Source of the DNA: Nocardioides marmorisolisilvae
GTDB taxonomy: Bacteria; Actinomycetota; Actinomycetes; Propionibacteriales; Nocardioidaceae
Direction: 5' to 3'
Length of the DNA stretch: 64,000 nt
Assembly (NCBI RefSeq): GCF_031656915.1
Contig: NZ_CP134227.1
Coordinates: 372,001-436,000 of the forward strand
Of this stretch, positions 49,681 to 58,284 are shown one piece after another. The notes below the pieces were generated by a model. That model saw only the letters and a list, made by a program, of their open reading frames with translations. It was not told where the DNA came from and ran no database searches. Made by a program: the position numbers and the translations under genes. Within the stretch, counting starts at the first letter, position 1. Each line of letters starts with the position of its first letter.

Positions 49681-50726
49681 GCCAGCACACTCACCTTCAC
49701 CAACGACTTGATGACGCGGCGCTCGTCCATGGCTGCGTAGGCCTCGGCGATGTTGTCGAGGTCGAAGCTCTGGTCGAAGACCTTGCCGGGATTGATCTCG
49801 CCGTTCAGGACGGCCTTGAGCAGCTCCGGCTGGTAGTGCCGGGCCGGGGCGGGACCACCGCGCATGCCAACGTTGCGATAGAACGTGCCCGCGGCGTCGA
49901 CCTCGGCGTCGTGCGGTACGCCGACTCGGCCAACGATGGCGCCGGCCTTGGCGATCGCGAACGCCGTCGCGGTCGAGTCCTTGGTGCCGACGCACTCCAG
50001 GACAGCGTCCGCGCCGTAGCCGTCGGTGAGGTCCTGCAGCTGCTTGACGGCGGCATCACCGCGGTCGGTGATGATATCGGTGGCGCCCCACTGGCGTGCC
50101 AGCGCGTGCCGGGACTCGGTCTTGCTGCCCAGCACGATGGTCCGCTCGGCGCCCAGCATCTTTGCCGACAAGACGCCGGACAGGCCGACGGCCCCGTCAC
50201 CCACGACGGCGACAGTGTCACCAGCGTTGACCTCGGCGCTGACTGCGGCGTGGTAGCCGGTGGCCATGACGTCGGTCAGTGCCAGTAGCGAGGCCATGGT
50301 CTCCTCAGAGAAGTCGGTGCCGGGGACCTTGAGCAGGGTGCCGTTGGCCTGGGGGACCCGGACGAACTCAGCCTGGCCACCGTCGCCGTCGCCGCCCTGG
50401 CCGAAGAACCCCCCGTGGACGCAGGCGGTCTGGAAGCCGGCCTCGCAGTTCTTGCAGGTGCCGTCACTGAACGAGAACGGTGCGATGACGAAGTCGCCGG
50501 TAGCCACGTCGGTCACGTCGCTTCCAATCTCGTCGACCACGCCGATGAACTCGTGACCAACGCCGCCGTGCGGCAAATCGGAGATGCCGCGGTAGAACCA
50601 GAGATCCGAGCCGCAGACGCAGGCCAGGACGACACGCACGATCGCATCGGTCGGCTCACTGATGGTCGGCTTCGGGCGATCCTCGATAGCGATGTTGCCC
50701 TTGCCCTTGAAGATTGCTGTCTTCAT
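49677..50726 (-). CDS. zinc-dependent alcohol dehydrogenase
   Basis: A 349-aa medium-chain dehydrogenase. The catalytic zinc residues are Cys in VLACVCGSDLWFYRG and the GHE of GVGHEFIGVV; the NAD(P) motif is GDGAVGLSG. The structural-zinc lobe has only three of the four Cys (GTCKNCEAGFQTAC, with Asp or Gly instead of the first). With the CMD-like and cupin proteins it forms a set often induced by electrophilic or aromatic compounds in actinobacteria. ATG 50726 with GGAGCAAC upstream. Confidence 0.9.
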   Translation of the reverse strand: MKTAIFKGKGNIAIEDRPKPTISEPTDAIVRVVLACVCGSDLWFYRGISDLPHGGVGHEFIGVVDEIGSDVTDVATGDFVIAPFSFSDGTCKNCEAGFQTACVHGGFFGQGGDGDGGQAEFVRVPQANGTLLKVPGTDFSEETMASLLALTDVMATGYHAAVSAEVNAGDTVAVVGDGAVGLSGVLSAKMLGAERTIVLGSKTESRHALARQWGATDIITDRGDAAVKQLQDLTDGYGADAVLECVGTKDSTATAFAIAKAGAIVGRVGVPHDAEVDAAGTFYRNVGMRGGPAPARHYQPELLKAVLNGEINPGKVFDQSFDLDNIAEAYAAMDERRVIKSLVKVSVLA

Positions 50727-50837
50727 GATCGTTGCTCCTTGATTGCTGGTTGCTGATGAAGTCGTTGTGGCCCGGCAGTCAGTGAATGCCGAGTACCGTG
50801 GGCCCTTGTTGTTGCTCATGGAGTCCGCCTTACGGTC

Positions 50838-52208
50838 CTATTGCTGCGGCAGCCGCAAGCCGGCGATGGCGGTGATGAGCAGCACTGCTGCTGCGAGCAG
50901 CAGGCTGTCGCGCACGCCGTTGATGAAGGTGGAGCTGTCGGCCAGCAGCGCACCGAACACCGCAACTGCCATGGCGCCGCCCAGTTGACGGCTGGTGTTG
51001 AACACGCCGGTGGCCACGCCGGTTGACTGGGCCGGCACGTGATTGAGCAGCACCGCGGTCATCGGCGGCATCGCGAGCGGCCCACCGAGGCCGACCAGCA
51101 CCATCACAAGCGACAGCCCCCACAGCGAGGCCGCCTCCGGCAGCACCGCAAACGTCGTCAGGCCGATAGTCATGGCGAGCAGTCCGGCGCAGATCGGGAT
51201 CCGGGCACCAAAGCGCTCGACGATGCGGGCTGAGAACGGCGTCAGCGCCAGTCCGATCAACATCATCGGCAGAAACACGATGCCTGTCTCCAACGACGTC
51301 AGGCCGCGCTGACCCTGCAGGTAGAGACTCGCGACGAACGGCAGGCCGTAGTAGCCGACCATGAACGCGAACCCGGTACCCAATGCGATTCGGAACGTGC
51401 GGGAGCCGAAGAGGTCGAGCGGCATCATCGGGTGCTGGACGCGGCCCTGCGCCACGACGAATGCCAGCACGCTCAGCACGGCCACCAGGAACGCTAGGAG
51501 CACCCTCGGATCAGTCAGACCGCCTGAACCCGCCTCGATCGCGCCGAAGACAAGCGCCGTCATAGCGACCACGGCGGTGATCTGTCCGATCCAATCGAAG
51601 GGCACTGAGCGCTGCGGCGAGCGTGCGGTGCACCGAAGCAGCACCAGTGCCAGCGCTCCGACCGGCACGTTGATGAAGAAGATCAGCCGCCAATCGACCA
51701 GCGTCAGTACGCCACCCAGCAGCGGCCCCGCCGTCGACGCCACCGAGCCACCGAGTGCCCAGATTGCAACCGCCCGCCCACGCTGAACCCTGTCCTCGTA
51801 AGCCTGGCTGATCAGCGTCAGCGAGGCCGGCATGATGATGGCCGCCGCGGTGCCTTGGACGAACCGAGCTGCAACGAGGAGCCCGATCGTTGGCGCAGCC
51901 CCGCAGGCGATCGATGCCGCACCGAAGAGCCCGATGCCGAGACCGAACGCGCTCCGCGCACCGATCCGGTCCGCGAGGGAGCCAGCGGACAAGAGCAGTG
52001 CTGCGAACATCAAGGTGTAGCCGTCCACGACCCACTGCAGCCCGGTGATGCCGCCGCCCAGACCGCTGCGGATCGAGGGCAGCGCCACGTTCACCACCAC
52101 CGCGTCCAGGGTAACGACGAAGAACCCGAGCACGGCGGCCGCCAACGCGAAGCCAGGACTCGCGCTGCGAGCCTTCACCGTCGTCATATCGGCTGTCGTG
52201 ACGGCCAT
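50838..52208 (-). CDS. MFS drug exporter, DHA2 family
   Basis: A 456-aa integral membrane protein with roughly 13-14 helices. Motif A (GSLADRIGARSAFGLGI) and motif C (WALGGSVASTAGPLLGGVL) of the drug:proton antiporter subfamily are present. GGAGGAG lies just before ATG 52208. It is divergent from the tetR gene across a large palindrome and is its presumed main target. Confidence 0.9.
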   Translation of the reverse strand: MAVTTADMTTVKARSASPGFALAAAVLGFFVVTLDAVVVNVALPSIRSGLGGGITGLQWVVDGYTLMFAALLLSAGSLADRIGARSAFGLGIGLFGAASIACGAAPTIGLLVAARFVQGTAAAIIMPASLTLISQAYEDRVQRGRAVAIWALGGSVASTAGPLLGGVLTLVDWRLIFFINVPVGALALVLLRCTARSPQRSVPFDWIGQITAVVAMTALVFGAIEAGSGGLTDPRVLLAFLVAVLSVLAFVVAQGRVQHPMMPLDLFGSRTFRIALGTGFAFMVGYYGLPFVASLYLQGQRGLTSLETGIVFLPMMLIGLALTPFSARIVERFGARIPICAGLLAMTIGLTTFAVLPEAASLWGLSLVMVLVGLGGPLAMPPMTAVLLNHVPAQSTGVATGVFNTSRQLGGAMAVAVFGALLADSSTFINGVRDSLLLAAAVLLITAIAGLRLPQQ

Positions 52209-52343
52209 GGTGCTACTCCTCCAGCCACGGCTGAGGCGATCAGGCACAGCGGGCTTGTCCAAGAGGATCCGTGCGCAAGCGTTTCAGGACCCGATGTGAT
52301 CTGCGCGGACGATCCGGATATCTCTCATCCACTTACCTCTAAG

Positions 52344-52384
52344 GTAGCACGTAAGCGGATACTGTCAATCCGGTTACGTGCTAC
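52344..52384. promoter_or_regulatory. 41-bp palindromic operator between the MFS and TetR genes
   Basis: Left arm GTAGCACGTAAGCGGAT (52344-52360) and right arm ATCCGGTTACGTGCTAC (52368-52384) are complementary at 16 of 17 positions around ACTGTCA. On the minus strand TTGACA (52363-52368) with TACCTT 16 nt on serves the MFS gene. On the plus strand TACGCT (52382-52387) lies 6 nt before the tetR ATG. One bound repressor would block both. Confidence 0.8.
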
Positions 52385-52393
52385 GCTGATCAC

Positions 52394-53119
52394 ATGTCAG
52401 AGGCGACTCCCCGAGCACTACGCAAGGACGCCGCGATCAACCGCGAGCGCCTCCTTGCTGCTGCTCGCGAGCTGTTTGCCGAGCGGGGTCTCAACGTCAC
52501 TCTGAACGAGATCGCCCATCACGCCGGCGTCGGCGTCGGCACGGCGTACCGGCGCTTCGCCAACAAGGAGGAGGTCATCGACGCGCTCTTCGAGGAAGGC
52601 CTGCAGGACATCGCGGCCGCAGCCAAGGATGCGCTCGCGGACCCCGACGCCTGGTCGGGCCTGGTCGGCTTCCTGGAACGCTCACTGCACATGCAGTTCG
52701 GAGATCGTGGACTCAACGAGATCATCAACAACCCGGCCCTCGGGGACGTACGTGTCGCCGATGCACGGGAGCGCATCGCGCCGCTCATCCACGAGCTGGT
52801 TGAACGTGCGCAAGCTCAAGGCGTCGTGCGGCCGGACCTGGATCAGTCCGATCTGATCTTCGCGCAGCTTGGACTCTCGGCGATCATGGAGAGCAGCCGA
52901 TCGATCGAACCCGAGCTGTATCGACGCTACTTGGCGATCTTCCTCGACGGCATTCGAGCGGACCGGTCCGTGCTCACGAGGTTGCCGGTCGACGCGCTGA
53001 GCGCCCATGACACGCACTCCGCGATGACTCGGAGACGACAGCCGGCCACGCCGGCAACAACGTCGTCCTCTCGGGAACGTCCGCAGAGATCGTCGCCCGC
53101 CGCACACCCTGACCGGTGA
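52394..53119 (+). CDS. TetR-family transcriptional regulator
   Basis: A 241-aa regulator. The N-terminal HTH (LFAERGLNVTLNEIAHHAGVGVGTAYRRFANKEEVIDALF) is typical, followed by a helical ligand domain. The last ~45 residues are Ser/Arg/Pro-rich and not part of the fold. ATG 52394 is 6 nt from a -10 TACGCT, so the mRNA is probably leaderless. It likely represses itself and the divergent pump. Confidence 0.9.
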   Translation: MSEATPRALRKDAAINRERLLAAARELFAERGLNVTLNEIAHHAGVGVGTAYRRFANKEEVIDALFEEGLQDIAAAAKDALADPDAWSGLVGFLERSLHMQFGDRGLNEIINNPALGDVRVADARERIAPLIHELVERAQAQGVVRPDLDQSDLIFAQLGLSAIMESSRSIEPELYRRYLAIFLDGIRADRSVLTRLPVDALSAHDTHSAMTRRRQPATPATTSSSRERPQRSSPAAHPDR

Positions 53120-53474
53120 GAACTCGTCTACCTCCATCGGAGAGTGACGGGACCGAGCTGTCGCGACGCGACACCGGCCCAGGGTCTGGATCCTCTCGGG
53201 TGGCATGGCCGGCACGAGGGAATGACCACCGAGACCCTTCCTGAGGGGCGTCATCGATGCCCGAGGACCGGGGCGTTGTCGAGGGAGCGTGCAGGGGGAG
53301 GGCGGCGACGATGACCCGGGGGCGCTAGCGGCGGCGGCCCACGACGTCGACGCCGTTCACCGAGGGCCCCGGAGTGCCACCGATCCGGCTTCTCGATGGT
53401 GAGGTTCTGTCGAGTTTGGGTACGTCGCCCCTGCCGAGGCTCCGAGCGGCGGGGCCGGGGTGCGGGAGCGATCG
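53120..53474. other. intergenic region, no gene recognised
   Basis: 355 nt. Open frames exist on the minus strand but none shows a recognisable domain or ribosome site. No hairpin terminator or repeat was seen. Confidence 0.4.
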
Positions 53475-54218
53475 ATGAGGATGTTCTGGCCGGAACCGCG
53501 AGGTCTGTCCACGGGCGGAGTGCCCGACGGAATGCCGATCCTGTCCCCGGGCAGACATCGGAGCCCCGCCACCGGCGGATGCTTCATGGAGATGGCGTCC
53601 TACCTCGCTGGCGAGACCTGGTCCGACCATCCGCGGTGCACGAATCCCACGCTGGCGCTGCTGGCCCGTGAGGTCAATGACCGCGTCGACGACGATCATC
53701 GGCGGCTGCTCGCACCGATGGTGCCTGACGTGGTCGGGATCGGGACGACGGATCCGCTAGCCCCGACCACGGTCGCCCGCGCATGCGCTTTGGCGGGCCT
53801 GGACGCGGGGGTCACGGGCACTCGGGCGCAGGCTGTGGGGTTGCTCCGCTGCGAGGCCGTGTTCAACGGAGTCACGGTCGCTGGTGAGCCGATGTTGTCC
53901 TCGGATGCCGAGGCGGCGCTCGCGGCCCGGCCCGTCGAACGTGCCTGGGCCGAACGGTTCGTCGCCGCAGCCTCCGGGGCCGGGTATCTCGCACCGCTTG
54001 AGTCCCCTCTGGACCATCACTCGGCCTCGGTGATCGTGGGCGCCGCGGTAACCGGGTTGGCGGCCGTCCCCGGCGGCAGCGCGCGCCTGGTCGACCTGCT
54101 CCGCTCCGCCATCACCAGCTGTCGGTCGGCCGCGGCGGCCCGGGCGGGCGACGTGGCGTGCGATCGGCGCCAGCGCCACCCGTTTCCACCCCGCTCGGAC
54201 GCCGCAGGTGCCAGTTGA
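53475..54218 (+). CDS. conserved actinobacterial hypothetical protein
   Basis: A 247-aa protein without known function. Its most distinctive part is GGCFMEMASYLAGETWSDHPRCTNP followed by LLAREVNDRVDDDHRRLLAPMVPDVVG, which I recall from uncharacterised actinobacterial proteins. The C-terminal ~40 residues are Arg/Ala-rich. ATG 53475 follows GGGAG; ATG 53481 is an alternative. It may be unlinked to the peptide operon, which begins 137 nt later. Confidence 0.7.
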   Translation: MRMFWPEPRGLSTGGVPDGMPILSPGRHRSPATGGCFMEMASYLAGETWSDHPRCTNPTLALLAREVNDRVDDDHRRLLAPMVPDVVGIGTTDPLAPTTVARACALAGLDAGVTGTRAQAVGLLRCEAVFNGVTVAGEPMLSSDAEAALAARPVERAWAERFVAAASGAGYLAPLESPLDHHSASVIVGAAVTGLAAVPGGSARLVDLLRSAITSCRSAAAARAGDVACDRRQRHPFPPRSDAAGAS

Positions 54219-54354
54219 GGCGGTTCGGCCCCGGTCCAGCGGATGGACATCGTGGCCCCTGAAGGTCGGCCCCGGTCAGCGCCTTGACCGCGGCACAGGT
54301 GTCAGCCCACGATCACAGGGGTACGACGGAGGAAACCCGTCGAGAGGAGCTCAG

Positions 54355-54564
54355 ATGACCACCACCCCTGAAGAGCCGTTGTCCGACCAGGACATCGAGG
54401 CCACCGACGCAACGGCCGGGTCGACGACCGGGACCCAGGACGCTGACGGCGTCGACGGTGACAGCACCGACACCGTCGACGGCGACAGCACCGACGGCGA
54501 CAGCACCGACACCGTCGACGGTGACGGCACCGATGGCGGCGACGCCGACGGCACGGACGCCTGA
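54355..54564 (+). CDS. 69-aa Asp/Gly/Thr repeat peptide, possible modified-peptide precursor
   Basis: A 69-aa acidic peptide. Residues 1-28 form a leader-like part (MTTTPEEPLSDQDIEATDAT). Residues 29-69 are almost only Asp, Gly, Ser, Thr and Val in repeats: GDSTDTV twice, GDSTD between them and a degenerate GDGTDGGDADGTDA end. AGAGGAG lies 6 nt before ATG 54355. No hydrophobic or Cys residue is present. It is followed 12 nt later by a JmjC-type oxygenase gene, then an Fe-S protein and an exporter, an arrangement suggestive of a ribosomally made, oxygenase-modified peptide. Alternative: a calcium-binding or disordered acidic protein. Confidence 0.65.
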   Translation: MTTTPEEPLSDQDIEATDATAGSTTGTQDADGVDGDSTDTVDGDSTDGDSTDTVDGDGTDGGDADGTDA

Positions 54565-54576
54565 GGCGCGGGCGCA

Positions 54577-55719
54577 GTGCCCGCACTGAACGGCACCGCG
54601 CTCGACCTGCTCACCGGCGACGCCCAGACCTTCATCGACAAGGTCTGGGCGTCGCGGGTGCACCTGCACCAGGTCGATCGGTCCGCCCTGGTCGACATCC
54701 TCGCGCTGGACGACGTCGACCGTCTTGTCACCGCATCCGGGCTGCGCACGCCGGCGCTGCGGGTGGTCCGGGACGGCCAGGTCTGCTCGTCGTCGGAATT
54801 CACCCGACAGGCCACCATCGCTGGCTCGCCGCTGACCGGACTGGTCGACGGCCGCAAGGCACTGGCGATGTACGACGACGGAGCGACCCTCGTGCTGCAG
54901 GGTCTGCACCGCTACTGGCCACCCCTGACGCAGCTGGTCCGTGAGCTCGAGCTCGCCCTGGGACACCCCTGCCAGGCCAACGCCTACCTGACCCCGCCGG
55001 GTTCGCAGGGCTTCGCCCGGCACAGCGACACCCACGACGTCTTCGTCTTCCAGACCCACGGACACAAGCAGTGGGAGATCGTCGAGGACGACACCGCGCG
55101 CGACATCGTCATGGAGCCCGGCCTGAGCATGTACCTGCCCACCGGCACGCCGCACTCCGCGCGCAGCCAGGCCGAGTCGTCCCTTCACGTGACCATCGGG
55201 GTCAACCGGACGACGTGGCGCGACCTCCTGCGTCGACGCGTCGATGCCGTGCTCGCCGACGACCGATACGACACACCGCTTCCCGCCGGCTTCATCGAGG
55301 ACCCCGACCGCCTCGCCGGACCGCTGGAGGCTGAGCTCGCCGGACTGGTCGACCGACTCGCGGCCCTTGCCGCCGACGATGTGGCGACCCTGACGGCCGA
55401 GCGGTTCCTGCGGGACCGCGCCCCGGCGATGCTCGGCGCACTGGGCGACCGGGTCCGGCTTCCCCAGCTCGACGACCTGACCCGGCTGGAGCGCCGTCCG
55501 ACCGCGGCCTGCCTGCTGCGCGACGACGGCGACCGGCTCCGGGTGCTGCTCGGCGATCGGGAGCTGCGGATGCCGATCAGGCTCAGACCGGCCATGGAGA
55601 TGGTGCGCGACCAGGCCTCGTTCGTGGTCGGCGACCTGTCCGCGTGCCTCGACCCGCAGAGCCGCCTGGTGCTCTGCCGACGGCTGGTGCGCGAGGGCTT
55701 GCTGCGGTTCCCGCGGTGA
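54577..55719 (+). CDS. JmjC/cupin 2-oxoglutarate Fe(II) oxygenase
   Basis: A 380-aa member of the RoxA/NO66 oxygenase group. The Fe ligands are H149 and D151 in RHSDTHDVFVFQTHGHKQWE and H193 in YLPTGTPHSAR; a helical N-terminal part precedes the jelly roll and a C-terminal winged-helix-like part follows. Family members hydroxylate ribosomal proteins. Here the neighbour is a repeat peptide rich in Asp, so Asp beta-hydroxylation is an attractive but untested idea. GTG 54577 has GAGGCG upstream. The stop overlaps the next GTG. Confidence 0.85.
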   Translation: MPALNGTALDLLTGDAQTFIDKVWASRVHLHQVDRSALVDILALDDVDRLVTASGLRTPALRVVRDGQVCSSSEFTRQATIAGSPLTGLVDGRKALAMYDDGATLVLQGLHRYWPPLTQLVRELELALGHPCQANAYLTPPGSQGFARHSDTHDVFVFQTHGHKQWEIVEDDTARDIVMEPGLSMYLPTGTPHSARSQAESSLHVTIGVNRTTWRDLLRRRVDAVLADDRYDTPLPAGFIEDPDRLAGPLEAELAGLVDRLAALAADDVATLTAERFLRDRAPAMLGALGDRVRLPQLDDLTRLERRPTAACLLRDDGDRLRVLLGDRELRMPIRLRPAMEMVRDQASFVVGDLSACLDPQSRLVLCRRLVREGLLRFPR

Positions 55720-56612
55720 GCGGCGCCGATCCGGCCTTCCGTTGCACCCGCTCGGAGGAGGACACCGGCGCCGATCCCGCCGGCAGCGCTTCGACGGTGC
55801 GTGCGTTCCTCCTCGTGGAGCTCGAGGGAGCCTGGGGGACCGATGCGCTGGCTGCTGCCCGGCTTCCCGCATCGGTACGGCGAATGCTGCGACGACTGGA
55901 GCCCGAGCACCGGGTCCGCCCGTTGATGATCCGCCGCCAGGGCCGGCGTACCGAAGGTGGCGGCGTGCACGTGTTCGCCGCCTGCACGGTGCCCGGCCGC
56001 CGCTGGGTCGAGCACGCTCGGATGGACGGCCACCAGGACCTTCTCGGGCTCGACCTCGCCGGCATGGTCGACGGGCACCGTCCCGGCCTCCCGGCGTACG
56101 ACGAGCCGCTGTTCTGCGTGTGCACCCATGGTCGTCACGACGCCTGCTGCGCCGAGCGCGGCCGGCCGGTCTGGGAGGCTCTGCGAGCGGTGGCACCGGA
56201 GCACACCTGGCAGGTCTCCCACATCGGTGGGGACCGGTTCGCCGGCAATGTGCTGGTGCTTCCCGACGGGCTCTACTACGGGCGGATGCAGCCGGCCGAC
56301 GCGGCCGATCTGGTGGCTGCCCATGCGCAGGGCGAGCTGCTGCTCGACCGGCTGCGCGGTCGAACTGCGCAGCCCTTCCCGGTGCAGGCGGCCGAGATCT
56401 ACCTGCGTCGTGCGCTGGGCCTCCTCGGTCGGGACGCCGTCCGGTTCGTCGGCCACCACCGCGATGGCGAGGTGACCGACGTGGATCTCGAGACCTCCGA
56501 GGGCCGGCACCTGGTGCGGGTGCGCAGCGCGCCCGGCCCTGCCCGCCAGCTGACCTGCCGGGCCGAAGGCCCGGGCCGGCCGCTGATCCACGAGCTGCTG
56601 TCGATCGGCTGA
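55716..56612 (+). CDS. sucrase/ferredoxin-like (Suc/Fer) protein
   Basis: A 298-aa protein of the Suc/Fer-like family (PF06999). The Cys-rich CVCTHGRHDACCAERG is the thioredoxin-like [2Fe-2S] ferredoxin motif, and HIGGDRFAGNVLVLPDG is the family's other hallmark. It probably carries electrons or an Fe-S cluster. It could supply reducing equivalents to the adjacent oxygenase, but that link is inferred from gene order. GTG 55716 overlaps the oxygenase stop. Confidence 0.85.
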   Translation: MSGADPAFRCTRSEEDTGADPAGSASTVRAFLLVELEGAWGTDALAAARLPASVRRMLRRLEPEHRVRPLMIRRQGRRTEGGGVHVFAACTVPGRRWVEHARMDGHQDLLGLDLAGMVDGHRPGLPAYDEPLFCVCTHGRHDACCAERGRPVWEALRAVAPEHTWQVSHIGGDRFAGNVLVLPDGLYYGRMQPADAADLVAAHAQGELLLDRLRGRTAQPFPVQAAEIYLRRALGLLGRDAVRFVGHHRDGEVTDVDLETSEGRHLVRVRSAPGPARQLTCRAEGPGRPLIHELLSIG

Positions 56613-56618
56613 GCGTCG

Positions 56619-58007
56619 ATGGAGCAGCCGACCGCGGACGGGTTGCGCCGGACGACGGCGCTGCTCTCGGTCGCGGTGCTCGGCTTCGCGGTCCAGCAGA
56701 CCGCGGTGGTGCCCGCGATCCAGGACATCGAGAGGTCGCTGCATGCACCACCGGAGTGGTCGGCGTGGCTGGTCACGCTCTACCTGGTGGTCGCCACTGT
56801 CGCGACGTTGGCACTGGGCCGATTGGCAGATCTCCACGGTCGGCGCCGGATGCTGCTGGTCGGAATGGTGGTCTTCGCGGTGGCGTCGGTCGGCGCAGCG
56901 GTCGCCCCGAGCATCCTCGTGCTGCTGCTCTGCCGGGCGCTGCAGGGGATCGGCGGCGCGGTTTACCCGCTGGCGCTGTCGATCGCCCGCGCACACGCAC
57001 CCGAGGGCGCGGCGACGACCGCGATCGCCCTGCTCACCGCTGCGTTCGGGGTCGGTACGGCGGTGGGCTTCGTGGCCGGCGGCCTGCTCTCCAGCTACGC
57101 GTCCTGGCGTTGGATCTTTGTGCTCGGAGCCGTGCTCGTTGGTGCGGGCGTGTTGATGCTCTGGCGGGGATTGGAGGAGACCGAGGGTCGTGCCACCGGC
57201 CGATTCGACCTGATCGGCACGGCGGTCCTCGCGCTGAGCACAGTCGGGCTGCTCGCCGCGCTGACGCTCGCAGCCGGGGCCGGTTGGAGTTCCCCCGAGG
57301 TGGTCGGCCTGCTGGTGCTCTCGGCCGGGTCCGCCGGCGGCTGGATCGCGATGCAACGTCGGGCGGTGGACCCGCTCATCGACCTGCACGTGCTGTCGAA
57401 CCGGTCGGTGGCTGCGGCCAACCTCGCCACGGTGGCGATCGGGTGGTCGATGTTCAGCGCGTTCCTCCTGGTGCCGCGGTTCGCCCGTCTCACTCCGGAG
57501 CACTCCGCCTACGGGCTCGGGGCGGACAGCGCCATGGTGGGGCTGATCCTGCTGCCGATCGCCGTCGGCCAGATCGTGGCGTCACTCGCCGCCGGCCGGT
57601 TGATCGGACGGGTGGGCGCGACGGTCGTGCTGGGCACTGCGCTGCTCGTCCTGGCCGCGGCGGGCGCGGTCCTTGCCGTGGACCGGACCAGTGTCCCGCT
57701 GACACTGCTGGGCACCCTCCTGCTCGGCCTGGGAGCCGGATCCGGCCTCCAGTCGGGCAGCGCGGTGGCGACCGAGGCAGTGGCCCCGGACGTAGCCGGC
57801 ATCTCAGCCTCGGTGAACAGCACCACCCGACGACTCGCCGGTGGCGTCGGAGGACAGGTGAGCGTTCTGGTGCTGACCGCGTTCGCTGCCGGCTCGACAC
57901 TACGGCCGTCGGGCTTCACCATCGCCTATCTGGTCGGCGTCGGTCTCTGCGTGGTGGGGGTGACGGTGACGGTGAGCGTGCGGTTGTTCGCCCGGTCCAC
58001 CGCCTGA
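56619..58007 (+). CDS. MFS exporter, DHA2 family
   Basis: A 462-aa multispan transporter (about 13-14 helices). Motif A is LGRLADLHGRRRMLLVG and motif C TAAFGVGTAVGFVAGGLL. It begins 6 nt after the Suc/Fer gene and is probably the last gene of that operon, a plausible exporter for a product of the upstream genes. Its 3' end overlaps the convergent gene by 82 nt. Confidence 0.9.
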   Translation: MEQPTADGLRRTTALLSVAVLGFAVQQTAVVPAIQDIERSLHAPPEWSAWLVTLYLVVATVATLALGRLADLHGRRRMLLVGMVVFAVASVGAAVAPSILVLLLCRALQGIGGAVYPLALSIARAHAPEGAATTAIALLTAAFGVGTAVGFVAGGLLSSYASWRWIFVLGAVLVGAGVLMLWRGLEETEGRATGRFDLIGTAVLALSTVGLLAALTLAAGAGWSSPEVVGLLVLSAGSAGGWIAMQRRAVDPLIDLHVLSNRSVAAANLATVAIGWSMFSAFLLVPRFARLTPEHSAYGLGADSAMVGLILLPIAVGQIVASLAAGRLIGRVGATVVLGTALLVLAAAGAVLAVDRTSVPLTLLGTLLLGLGAGSGLQSGSAVATEAVAPDVAGISASVNSTTRRLAGGVGGQVSVLVLTAFAAGSTLRPSGFTIAYLVGVGLCVVGVTVTVSVRLFARSTA

Positions 58008-58282
58008 CGGGCCATCACGATCGTCGTCACCACGATCGCGACTCCGGTCAGCGCCCACCAGAACGCGCGGTGCCCGGACCGTCGTACGCCGTGCAGCGTG
58101 TCACCCACCGTCACGACCGGGCTCGTCGGGTAGGCCTCGCGTGCGCTCTCCTCCGCCGACTCCCGATCGTCGAACCCGTGCGAGGCGACCAGCGGCTCGA
58201 CGGAGAAGTCGTCGGGCAGCCACCGCCACCGCCACGTCCCGTCCGGCTGGCGCGCCACCTCGATGCGTCCCGGTGTGCTCAT
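57926..58282 (-). CDS. hypothetical membrane protein at the end of the qcr operon
   Basis: A 118-aa protein: soluble N-terminal ~70 residues (IEVARQPDGTWRWRWLPDDF), then one membrane span (FWWALTGVAIVVTTIVMARQ) and a Thr-rich tail. ATG 58282 has GAGGGG 6 nt upstream; ATG 58288 is too near it. It starts 3 nt from the qcrB stop. Function unknown. Confidence 0.7.
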   Translation of the reverse strand: MSTPGRIEVARQPDGTWRWRWLPDDFSVEPLVASHGFDDRESAEESAREAYPTSPVVTVGDTLHGVRRSGHRAFWWALTGVAIVVTTIVMARQAVDRANNRTLTVTVTPTTQRPTPTR

Positions 58283-58284
58283 CG

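Noticed and set aside
51361-51786. Plus-strand open frame across the MFS gene
   Set aside because: It is antisense to a clear 14-helix transporter and has no domain.
54442-54564. CRISPR-like array
   Set aside because: The repeats are in-frame codon repeats with no unique spacers and no cas genes nearby.
54313-56751. Minus-strand open frame of 812 codons over the peptide operon
   Set aside because: Its composition is Arg/Pro/Ala-rich and it opposes three genes with clear motifs; it has no recognisable domain.
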